Source of the DNA: Bacteroidales bacterium
GTDB lineage: Bacteria > Bacteroidota > Bacteroidia > Bacteroidales > UBA3663
Assembly: GCA_017449065.1 (NCBI GenBank)
Contig: JAFSKF010000018.1
Coordinates: 16,511 to 80,510 of the forward strand
Direction: 5' to 3'
DNA length: 64,000 nucleotides
In this document: positions 50,912 through 61,700 of the stretch, piece after piece
How positions within the stretch are numbered: the first letter of the stretch is position 1
Layout of the letters: each line of letters starts with the position of its first letter
Notes under the pieces: model-generated
Seen by the model: only the letters and a program-made list of their open reading frames with translations
Database searches by the model: none
Told to the model about the DNA's origin: nothing
Made by a program: the position numbers and the translations under genes

Positions 50912-52456
50912 ATGAGACATCGTTTGTTAATATGTATTTTTTTCGTTGCCGCTTTCATCATCACTTTGATGACAGGCTGTACAGAACGTGTCGAAACAAA
51001 ACAAGTTCTGCAAACACAGGACACCACCTACACCCAGCAGGCAGCAATGAAGGTTTATGACTACGATCCCGTGCGGGCGCTGGAGATTGTCGATTCGGCG
51101 GTCATCGTGGGTAACCTGAGCGAGGTGAGGGCCGACTGCCTCAGGTTGCGCATCTACAGCTGGACGCTTATGGGACAGACCCTCGATTCCCTGTTCCAAG
51201 GACCCGATGGGGTGCGCTTCGACTCTGCGAGGGTCATCGGCGAGCGGCTGCTCGTGCACGACTCGCTGAAAGCAAATATCGGCATGCGCCAGAATGTGCT
51301 GGAGGTGCTGGTCTATGTGGCCCGACAACAGCAGGACACGGCGCGATGGCTGCGGCACTCGCAGGAGCTGGTGGAGGTGTGTCACCAGCAGGGTGACGAT
51401 GCCGAACCGGAAGCCTTGCGCACGGAGGCCGAAGTGGGCGCCGTGCTCTGCGCCATGGGACAACGAGAACGGGGCATGGCGCGACTCGACAGCGTGATAG
51501 CCATCCTCGACAGCCGCGAGCACCGGCAGTTCAACTGGCTCGACGCCACGGTCATCGCCCTGAAACGAAAGATCAGCGTGCTCGAGAACGAGGAGAAATA
51601 CATCGAGACAGTGCCCCTGGCCCGCCGCATCATCGACCGGCTCGACGACTACGAACGGCATCCGCAGGACTATCACGACGGCACTTACCGCGAGCCGGCG
51701 GACTCCACCGAACGTGCCGACTACATTCATTTCTACCGCACACAGATGCAGGGGCGCCTGACCGCCGCCTATGCCGCACTCGGCGAGCAGGGCAGCATGG
51801 AAGACATCTACGAGCAGATAGAGCAGAGCGTCCGCGATGTGACGGCCCGCGAACACATTGCCCGCTACCATGCCCTGGAGCAGCAGATGCACCGTCAGGA
51901 GGCAGAGAGCCGCAGCCGCATGATGACCTTCGTGGCCAATGCCTCTGTGTCGGGCCTGCTGGTCATACTCATCTTCGCTGCCTACATCTACTTCCAGAAC
52001 CGAAGAATCAGGCAGAAGAATCAGCTGCTTATCCGGCAAATGAATCAGCTGCTGGGCGTAGAACCGGCACCTTCCCCCGAACCGTCGATGGCTGTGTCAG
52101 CAGCAGAGGCCGATGACACGGCGGCACTCTTCCGGACGATTGACCAGTGCATCCGCAGCGAGCGCCTCTATGCCAATGCCTACATACAGCGGCAGGACAT
52201 CTGCGACCGCTTCAACCTGCGGCGCGAAGTGCTCAACCAACTCTTGGCCACCCATGCCGACGGACAGTCTTTCCCGAACTATATCAATGGCATCCGGCTC
52301 TCGGAGGCTTGCCGGCTGTTGAAGAACGAACCCGAAAAGACGGTTGTAGCCATTGCCGACGAGGTGGGGCTCTCGCCTCGCTACCTGCGCCGCCTCTTTG
52401 TCGAGCAGTATGGTGTGACACCGACAGAATACCGCACAGGGCTGTCAGACAGCTGA
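50912..52456 (+). CDS. Membrane-anchored AraC-family regulator with periplasmic helical (TPR-like) sensor
   Basis: 514 aa. The N-terminal hydrophobic segment ends in a lipobox-like 'LMTGC' (Cys23). A helical repeat region of TPR character spans about 40-335 and should be extracytoplasmic. A TM helix at about 341-361 ('VSGLLVILIFAAYIYF') is followed by a basic RR-rich stretch. A C-terminal AraC HTH lies at about 410-508 ('AYIQRQDICDRFNLRREVLNQLL', 'VVAIADEVGLSPRYLRRLFVEQYGVTPTEYR'). No kinase or receiver is present, so it would transmit a periplasmic signal directly to DNA. It is immediately upstream of the giant-protein genes and probably regulates them. Codon use is G+C-rich, like the downstream genes. 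Confidence 0.85.
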   Translation: MRHRLLICIFFVAAFIITLMTGCTERVETKQVLQTQDTTYTQQAAMKVYDYDPVRALEIVDSAVIVGNLSEVRADCLRLRIYSWTLMGQTLDSLFQGPDGVRFDSARVIGERLLVHDSLKANIGMRQNVLEVLVYVARQQQDTARWLRHSQELVEVCHQQGDDAEPEALRTEAEVGAVLCAMGQRERGMARLDSVIAILDSREHRQFNWLDATVIALKRKISVLENEEKYIETVPLARRIIDRLDDYERHPQDYHDGTYREPADSTERADYIHFYRTQMQGRLTAAYAALGEQGSMEDIYEQIEQSVRDVTAREHIARYHALEQQMHRQEAESRSRMMTFVANASVSGLLVILIFAAYIYFQNRRIRQKNQLLIRQMNQLLGVEPAPSPEPSMAVSAAEADDTAALFRTIDQCIRSERLYANAYIQRQDICDRFNLRREVLNQLLATHADGQSFPNYINGIRLSEACRLLKNEPEKTVVAIADEVGLSPRYLRRLFVEQYGVTPTEYRTGLSDS

Positions 52457-52482
52457 TATCTGAGCGCTAAAAGCTCTTTTAT

Positions 52483-52522
52483 AGGGGTGTACATTTGGTA
52501 CAGAAGCCAAATGTACACCCCT
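52483..52522. promoter_or_regulatory. Perfect 16-bp inverted repeat next to the giant-protein promoter
   Basis: Arms 52483-52498 (AGGGGTGTACATTTGG) and 52507-52522 are exact reverse complements with an 8-nt spacer. It is 27 bp after the regulator stop and 5 bp before the -33 TTTG at 52528. It could be an operator for the AraC protein. As RNA it would be a strong terminator-like hairpin followed by CTCCTTTT. Confidence 0.7.
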
Positions 52523-52527
52523 CTCCT

Positions 52528-52559
52528 TTTGCATATATGCCGGATTTTACCAATCTTTG
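52528..52559 (+). promoter_or_regulatory. Promoter of the small ORF/giant-protein operon
   Basis: TTTG (52528-52531), 20-nt spacer, AATCTTTG (52552-52559, one mismatch to TAnnTTTG), followed by CA. The small ORF starts 29 bp downstream. Confidence 0.65.
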
Positions 52560-52588
52560 CACATTATTTATTTAAAAAACGATGACCT

Positions 52589-52714
52589 ATGACTAAGATG
52601 TTTGACCACATCCGTGACTTCCTGACCTGGCATCCCGAGGTGCTGGCCCATACCGCTCTCACGATTCTCTTCGTGGGCGTTGTAACTTGTGTCTATTACT
52701 TAATCATTCTATAA
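52589..52714 (+). CDS. Small single-pass membrane protein, 41 aa, unrecognised
   Basis: ATG at 52589 to TAA at 52712-52714. The product begins MTKMFDHIRDFLTWHPEVL. It has an amphipathic N-terminal half and one predicted TM helix at about 20-40 ('HTALTILFVGVVTCVYYLII'), with almost no tail after the TM. The stop is 6 bp before the start of the 3299-aa gene, and the ORF sits 29 bp behind a promoter. It may be a real small membrane protein or a leader peptide coupling translation to the giant gene. No family recognised. Confidence 0.5.
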   Translation: MTKMFDHIRDFLTWHPEVLAHTALTILFVGVVTCVYYLIIL

Positions 52715-52720
52715 AGCACG

Positions 52721-55700
52721 ATGAAAAAACTTACCATGAGGCTATGGGCGCTCTTCGCCCTGCCGATGCTGCTGGCCTGGCTGCTGCCAGAGCGGGCGGC
52801 GGCAACGCATGTGGACGACACATGGAAGTATCAGGTGTCGCTCAACGGGTCGAACACCATCAGCATTCAGGCGCCGGTCTATGACCAGGAGGGGGCCGAC
52901 TGCTGGGTGTGTGACGGCAACCTGAAAGCGACGTGGACCGACGACAGCGGTAAATCGCAGACCAAGACCGTGTTCCACTGGCAGCGCAACGGCGACACCG
53001 ACAGCAGTAGCAAGGACATCTGGATTCACTTCAAAACCGACGTGGGCGGCAGCATCGATGTGACGCAGGGCAACACCAGCAACCACTTCACGCTGACCAG
53101 CGCCGACGGCGACATCCAGCGACTGGTGTATCGCAACAACGACGGCAACACCTACACCGTCTATGCCGTGTGGCGGCTGCCCTACGACATGCTGGGCAAG
53201 GACGGCAAGAGCCGCAGCGTGAAGTTCACCTGGGACGTGCAGCGCGACGGCAACTCGCGCTCCAAGGAGAAGGTGTCGGGCCTCAGCGACGTGACCATCA
53301 GTGTGCCGGCAGCGCAGGGCGTGGTCAACCCGCAGGTGACAATGGCCTCGATGGCCTATAGCGAGGTGGGCAAGCTCGAGGTGCCCTGGTTCATCGCCTC
53401 CACCAGTCTGACGGCGGCCCGCTACGAGTATATCAACGCCAACGGCCAGAAGGTGCAGCAGCAGTTGCCCACCAACGCCAACAGCGGCACCATCTACCTC
53501 GATGCCACCGAGCCGCACGACAACTTCCGCGTCGTGGTGAGCTATAAGGACAACAGCAACTACTCCATAGACAACGTGTCGTCGGAGACGCAGAACCTGA
53601 AGATGATCCACGCCCCCGTGGGCTTCACCGCCACGCCTACGGGCGACAGCAAAGCCTCGGTGCGCCTTGCATGGAGCATCCAACACCCCAACGCCGACGA
53701 TCTCTCTGAAATGGACTTCTTCGAGGTGCAGCGCTCGCTTACGGGCGAGGAGGCCGACTTCGTGACCATCGGCTCGGAGCCCTTCATGCTCAGCGCCGAA
53801 GAACTCAACTATACCTACATCGACAGCACCATCATCGATGCCGTCACTGAAGCCCAACTTACGGGCGGCGGTACACTCAGCAAGCTGACCTACCGTGTGC
53901 GCCGTATGATTACGCAGAACTGGGGATGGGACGGCAATAATTGCACAGCCTCGGCTTCATGCGTCGTTGCTGACATCCACCTGCTGCGCATCAGCACCTA
54001 CTCGGCCCGTTGGGAGGACGAACAAGCCTACTCCGTGCGCGTGGCATGGGACTATGCCGACGAGCCAAACGCAGTGTGGGACAACCGCGCCAAGCTGATG
54101 CTACGCATCACATCGACCAATCGCACTGGCGGGGTGGTGGAGACCCAGGAGGTGGAACTCAACGCCGCCGAGCGTCAGCAGCGGTACAAGGTGGTCAATC
54201 TTACGCGTCCATGCGTGGATTATAAAATAGAGGTGTACGTCGACCGCGGCACTTCACCCATACACCTGTGGGAGGAACTGACGCCCTACTACTTCCCCAT
54301 CCGCACAGCTGCCGATTGGAACACCTTCCGCCAGAAGGTCATCAATGCCAAGGGGCAGTACGATGTTAGTGCTCGTCTCTATGCCGACATCACCGTCAAT
54401 CAAACTTGTGGCGACAGCAACAGCCCTTTCCGCGGCCGCTTCGACGGCAACGGTCACACGCTCAATTTGAATATTGACAATGTCACAGTTGAGTACCAAG
54501 CCCCCTTCAGATATGCAAAAGACTACACCATCGAGAACCTTCGCACAACGGGTTCTGTTAATGGCTTTTTTTATTGTTCTGGACTGGTCGGTACCAGTTA
54601 TTCCAGCACAGGCAAACGCAATACCATCAGAAATTGTCGTGTCTCTGCCACCGTGCAAAGCAACCGTGACAATGCCGGAGGTATCATTGGTCATGGAAAC
54701 AAAGCCAACCACGACATTGACAACTGTCTTTTCGATGGCAAACTCATATCGAAAAGTGGCAATTATGGCGGTGCCATCATTGGCTGGGAGGATGGCGGAA
54801 CAGATAACTGCGTCACTAACTGCTTAGAAAATGGATCTTATGAGGGATTCTCAAATACTAATTTGTGTTTCGCTAATGGCAACGCCTATAACAATGTCGG
54901 CAATAACACGAATAACTGGAGTATGCACGGATGGGGCAACGATGCTCGTGGAAAAACAACTGACGAACTGCTTGCTGCTCTCGGCTCAGGCTGGCAGAAG
55001 GAAGGCGATGCCGTCGTACCTGTCATGACGCAATTCGCTGAACCAACAGCCGCCTATCCCACTCCCACACTGCCCACCTTCCACCACGAGAGCATCGGTA
55101 AGGTGGAGAAGACGCTGGTGACGCAGACGCGCCAGAGCAGCGTGGTCATCACCTGGGACACCGACGGCAACCCTATAGATTACTTCCAGGTGCTGCGCCG
55201 CGTGAAGGGGGGCACGAACTGGGAGGTTATTGCCGACCAGTTGGACCAGACGAGTTATGAGGACATCACCGTGTCGCCACTCATGGACTATGAGTATATG
55301 GTGCGCGGTGCCAACGACTGCGAGGGCATGAGCTACTCAGAGACCGACATCGCCCAAGGCGCCTGCAAGCACACGGGCCGCGTCACTGGCTATGTACGCA
55401 TGAAGGACGGCACGGGCGTGCAGGGCATTGATGTGAATGTCAAGGCACCTACCGGCGAAACGACCACTGCCAAGACCGACGAGACAGGTTACTTCGTGGC
55501 CGACGAACTGTCGTACTTCGGTCAGCCGAGCATCACCTACACTGTGACACCCGTGAGCGGCAACGCCATCCGATTAGAGGTGGAGAGCTACGCCGTGACC
55601 TTCAACAACGAGAGCAACGACCAGACGCTGCGAGAGTTCGTCATCACCAACAGCCACCGCTTCACCGGCTACGTGATGTACGACGGCACGAGCATCCCTG

Positions 55701-58700
55701 TGAAGGGTGCCCGCTTCCGCGTGAACGGTCAGCCGCTGCATAACAACAAGGGTGGCTACGTGGAGACCGACTTCGACGGCAGCTTCTCGTTCAACGTCCT
55801 CGACGGCAAGAACGTCATCCAGGCCGTGATGGACGGCCACACCTTTACTGCTGACGGCTACTTCAAGAGCAAGGACGGCCACGTATTTACGGATGACGTG
55901 GCGCAGATTTACTTCTACGACGACACGAAGGTGAAGCTGACGGGCCGCGTGGTCGGTGGCAACGACCAGGGCCGTCTGCCCCTCGACAACAACCTGTCGC
56001 GCAACAACCTGGGCGACGACCTGACGATGGTCTTCACCTTAGAGGGCGACAACACCTCGTGGCTGGTGTATGACAACCAGAACCCCGAGCGCACGGAGCG
56101 CGACACCACGTTCACGCACACCGGCGGGCAGCACAGCACGCAGGTGCAGACCCAGCGCAAGCGCATGGTGGTGAAGCCCGACGCAGTCACCGGCGAGTAC
56201 GTCTTGAAGCTGCCGCCCGTGCGCTGGAAGGTGCAGCAGGTCTACTGCAAGGGCTACCCCACGCTGTTCCAGGACGGACAGGTGAGCGAGGTGGTCGACC
56301 TAACGGACTGCCGCGATACCGTTTACAGCCGCATCTATCACGCTCCCGTGGAAATCACCTATCGGCAGGCGAACTACGAGACCTTCGACTACTTTGGCGA
56401 CAAGACCTACACCGCCAGCACCGTGGGCGGCGACAAGGTGACGGTGCCGCTGGTGTGCGAGGGAGATGCCTCGCTCAGTGACGCGACCCGTAGCGGGAGC
56501 AACACGGTGGCCTACACCTTCGGCTACCCCGTGTTCAGCCTTGGCCGCAAGTACCCCATCGAGCTACAGGTGGGCGAACGCTACCTATATAATAATGATA
56601 CGCGCACGGGACAGGTGGATATCGTCAGCGTGGGCGGCGGCCAGGTGACCGTGCGCAACGGCATGAGGAGCGGGCTGCAGCAAGAGGTGGTGACGCTCGA
56701 CAGCCTGGGCCAGGGCCGTTTCTATCTGCTGGCCGACCAGACCACGCGCCTGCTCACCGGCGAGGATGCCCTGAAGACGGTGACGTTGACCCTGACGCAG
56801 GACGGCACCACCTACGAGGCCAAGCCGTTGCAAGGCTACGTGCTCAATATGTTTGCCACCTCCGGCGCGAAGGACGTCATCTCCGCCGGCGAGCCCGTGC
56901 TCATCGACGTGCTGCGCGACCCGCCGGGCGGCAGCAGCACCGCCACGCTGTCGAAGGGCTCGAAGCTGAAACTGAGCTACACCGTGGATATGAAGTTCAA
57001 GGCCGGCCTCGACATCACCTTCGGCACGGGCACCAGCCTGAACAACTATTCCGGACTGGTGGCAGGGACGGCAGAGTATGGTCTTATCAACTCGGCCACG
57101 ACCACCAACTACATCGACCTTGCCGTCATCTTCAGCGGTGCAGGCAAGAAAGCCTACAGCTACACCATGACCGTGGGTGAGGACATCACCACCAGCGGTG
57201 CCGCCACGATGGTGGGTGCCGAGGCCGACCTCTACATCGGCGTGGTGCAGAACATGATTGTCACGCCCGTATCGACCATCCGCGCCATTCCCGACTCGCT
57301 CTTCCAGCACATGACGGAGCGGCTGAGCGGCGACGCCCTGCCCACGGGCAACGCCGTGAAGTACGGCACGCTGGTGGAGATAGCCAAGGGACAGGACGCC
57401 GAGGGCAACATCTACCACCTGGTGCGCGATGAGTCGCTGGCATACGGGCCGCAGCTGGAGTCGCAGTTCATCCACTCGCAGAAGCACATCGTGAGCGAGA
57501 TACTGCCCAAGCTGGCCAACGAGATCAACGCACTGCTCTTCACCGGCACGCTGGCCGAGGCACAGGCACAGGCCAACCAGACGGGCCAGCCGGTCTATCT
57601 GGTGACGAAGACCGCCGAGGGCAGTGGCCTCGTGGAAGACTATCAGCAGGTGCTGCCTGCAGGCTCGACAGGCCTCACCGACGAGGTGGCGCAGAAGCTG
57701 AAGATACTGAAGGCATGGGTGGACATGATAGCCATGAACGAGATGGAGAAACTGAACGCCCATGACCTCGTGGCCAACTACGACGTGGACGGCGGCACGA
57801 AGGTGAGCTACAGCGAGGCCTTCGAGACCGAGTACAGCGTGTCGCAGTACATCAACTATCCCTTCACCCAGGCCGACTACTTCGGGTCGGACGGTGTGGA
57901 CGGTCGCGACGTAACCCTTGCCATCGCCAATACGCTGCTGTCGCAACCGGCACTGGCCTCGCTGTTCAAGTTGCTGTCGAAGGCCATCAGTCCCGGCGGC
58001 ACCTCCGCCGGCGAAAACCCGCAGCAAGGCAAGTTAGGAGATGAAAGTCTGGAGTTGAACTTCGCCGGCACGAAGTTCAATTTCGGCATCAAACCCGTGG
58101 CCGAATACTCGTCGACCGGCACCTACGGCACGCAGCACAACTACAGCCGCAAGGAGAGCTTCAACCTCTCGATGGACCCGAAGAGCCACCTGAGCGTCGA
58201 TGTGTATCGTGCCCACACGCTGACCACCGACAGCCAGAGCGGAGACACGGGTAACTTCGACGTGTTCCGCAACGACAACTTTGACGACTGGGTAGATGCC
58301 GTGAACAACCACATCAACGACGGCGTGGACTACAGCCAGGTCATCTATCCCCACAACTTTGTCTATCGCACCCGTGGCGGTGCCACCCACGCACCGTGGG
58401 AGGACGCCCGCTACACGGTGGCCTATCAGCCCGGCACGCCGCTCGACGAGCGCACGAAGAAAATCTGCAACCCCGTCATCACGCTCGACCGACAGAGCGT
58501 GAGCGGCGTGGCCATGGGCGAACCGGCACGCTTCAAGATGTACATCACCAACGAGAGTGAGTGGCCCGAGGCGGCCACGGGTGGCCTGACCATGTACACC
58601 CTGTTCATGGACGGCGAGCACAACCCCAACGGCGCCAAGCTGTCCGTCGATGGCAGTCCGCTCAACGGCAACGGCATGAGCATCGTGCTCTATCCCGGCA

Positions 58701-61700
58701 AGGTGCTGGAAAAGACGCTGGAGGTGTATGCCGGCAGCGAGTTCGACTACGAGGGTCTGGTCGTCGGCGTGGCCTCCAGCTCCGACTGGATCAACACGCA
58801 GTGCAAGGTGGCCTTCGACGTGCACTACCTGCACGAGGCCGGTCCCGTGTTCATTGCCAGCCCGGGCGACAAGTGGGTGATGAACACCAACGCACAGTAT
58901 GACGCTGAGCGCGGCTGGTTCCTGCCCGTCACCATCGAGGGCTTCGACAAGCACCAGCCCAACTTCGACCACATCGAGTTCCAGTACAAGGAGTCGTTGC
59001 GCGGCGAGGATGCGTGGACCAACCTCTGCTCCTACTATGCCGACTCGCTGCTCATGGCCGATGCCAGCGGCGTGAAGGAGATGATACCCGAGAACGGCAA
59101 CATCACCAACCGCTTCTACGGCGAGGGCACGGTGATGGAGAAGGCCTACGACCTCAGGGCCGTGCTGTACTGCAGGAACGGCAATTCGTTCCTCACAACT
59201 GCCTCTCCGATAGTGAGCGGCGTGAAGGACACGCGGCGCCCGCAGCTGTTCGGCACGCCGGAACCCATCAACAGCATCCTGACCATGGGGCAGAACATTG
59301 TGTTCAACTTCTCGGAGGATATTGAATACAACTACCTGAACGCCGTCACCAACTTCGAGGTGAAGGGCGAGGTAAACAACCAGAACGTGACGGAGACCGT
59401 GTCGCTGCAGTTCAGCGGCAACAGCAGCGTGGAGAGCGAGGCACAGCGCAACTTCAGCGGCAAGGACCTGACCATCGACCTGATGATTCGTCCTGATGAG
59501 ACGGGCCGCGACATGCCGCTCTTCTCGCACGGAACGAACGGCAAGAAGTTGCAGCTGTGGCTGACCAGCGACTTCCGGCTGAAGGCCGTGGTGGATGAAC
59601 AGGAGTTCGTTTCTGACTCGACCATTGTCAAGGGCGGATTTACGCAGGTGGCAATGGCTATAGAGACCAATGGGACTTTAACCTTCTACAACGGTGGCAA
59701 GATTATCGGCACCTTCACGCTTGCCGAGCCTTACAATGGCACGGGTGCGCTCATCTTCGGACGCACCAACGAGGCCGATCGCACACAGAGCACGTTCTAC
59801 AACGGACGCATGATGGAGGCCCGCCTGTGGTATCGCGCCCTCGACGGTGGACAGGTGGGTACTACCTACGGCAGCCGCCGGTTGACGGGCTACGAGATGG
59901 GCCTGGTGGACTACTACCCCATGAACGAGGGCTCAGGTAACTACGCCACAGACCAGACGCAGGGTGCCAACGCACGGCTCATCAACGCTTCGTGGGCCAT
60001 GCCTCGCGGTTTGTCGCTGCACATGGACAGGGATGATAAGGGCATCGCACTTACGCAGAACGCCCTGAACCGCACTGCGGAGCAGGACTACACACTGATG
60101 TTCTGGTTCAAAACCGACACAGAGGGACGCGGCGTGCTGCTCTCCAACGGTGCGGGAAGCAAGACGGAGATCAATGCCGCAAACCAGTTCAACATTGCCT
60201 TCGAGGCCGAGAAACTGATGTACCGCTCGAACGGTCATGCCTACGACCTGGGCAACACCTACAGCGACAACCAGTGGCATCATCTGGCCATGACGGTGAA
60301 CCGCGCCTACAACGTGGCGAACATCTATGTGGACCAGGCACTGAAAGCCACCTTCTCGCCCGACAGTCTGGGTGGCATCAGCGGCGGACACCCGATGATA
60401 GGCGGTGGACTGCGCGGCAACATCGACGAACTGATGTTCTTCGGTCAGGCCCTGCCGCTGCAACTCATCAAGACCTACGCCACGAAGAGTCCGCAGGGCG
60501 ACGAGGCCGGTCTGCTGACCTACCTCTCGTTCGACCGGCAGGAGCGGCAGAAGGACAACGACATCGTGCTGGTGGCCTATCCTTACAGCAAGAAAATCTA
60601 TCTGGACAACAACGGCAACCCGCGCTACGAACTTGATCCCGTAACGCAGGAGCCTACCTCAACCTTGATGCGCGACTACGTGTTCGCCGATTCAGTCGGC
60701 GAAATCCTCGCCCACATCACCGGCGAGACAGCCGCTCCCGTGGTGCCCTACGAAGAACTGAAGAACCTGACGTTCAGTTTCGTGGGTAAGGACAACCAGC
60801 TGTTGGTCGGCATCAACGAACCAGACGCGCGCATCAACCGTCGTAACATCTACGTAACGGTGCGCGACGTGGAGGACAAGAACGGCAACGCGATGGCTTC
60901 GCCCCAGACGGCCTGCTACTACGTGACCAACAGCGCGCTCTCATGGCTCATCAAGCAAGAGACCATCACCGCCCAGTATGGCTATGACAACACACAGTTC
61001 AGCCTGCTCATCTGCAACAACGGGGCCACGAGCCATACCTACACGATTGAGAACTGTCCGAAGTGGCTCACGCTGAGCACCTACACGGACGTGATTGCCC
61101 CGCAGGAGTACGTCACGATAGCCGCCCGTGTGAGCAAAGACCTGAACGTGGGTTCGTATGACGAGATTCTCTACCTGACCGACGAAAACGGCATCAGCGA
61201 GCCGTTCTACCTGAACCTGACCGTGGAAGGCGAGCAGCCCGTCTGGGCATGGAGCGTGGGCAGCGACCTGCTGCAATACTCAATGAACATCGTGGGCAGG
61301 GTCTTCGTCAACGATGAGATAGACATTGACAACCGCGACATCGTGGGTGTGTTCGGACAGGACGGCCAGTGCCACGGCTTCGCACACGTCAGTTATTCGA
61401 CACTGACTGGCGAGAGCAACCTTTACCTGACGGCGTATGACAATCAGGCCAGCGGGCGCGACCTCTACTTCAAGTTGTGGCAGTATTCTACTGGCCGCGA
61501 ACTGCAACTGACCGCCAACGGAGGTTCGACGCTCACCTTCCAGAACAACACCGTGGTGGGCACCGACACGCCCGTGCGCTTTGAGGGCGGCAACCTCTAC
61601 GTGCAGACCTTCGACCTGAAGGAGGGCTGGAACTGGGTGTCGTTCAACGTGGCCAGCGAGCGCCTGTTCAACTTGAACAACCTGCTTGACGGACTGCCCT

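Noticed and set aside
52457..52482. Terminator directly after the AraC regulator (GAGC/GCTC with TTTT)
   Set aside because: The stem is only four base pairs with a 7-nt loop, too weak to list as a feature.
56585..59530. Two long minus-strand open frames (480 and 498 codons) opposite the giant gene
   Set aside because: They are His/Val/Leu-rich antisense shadows in a high-G+C coding region, with no family signatures and no promoter.
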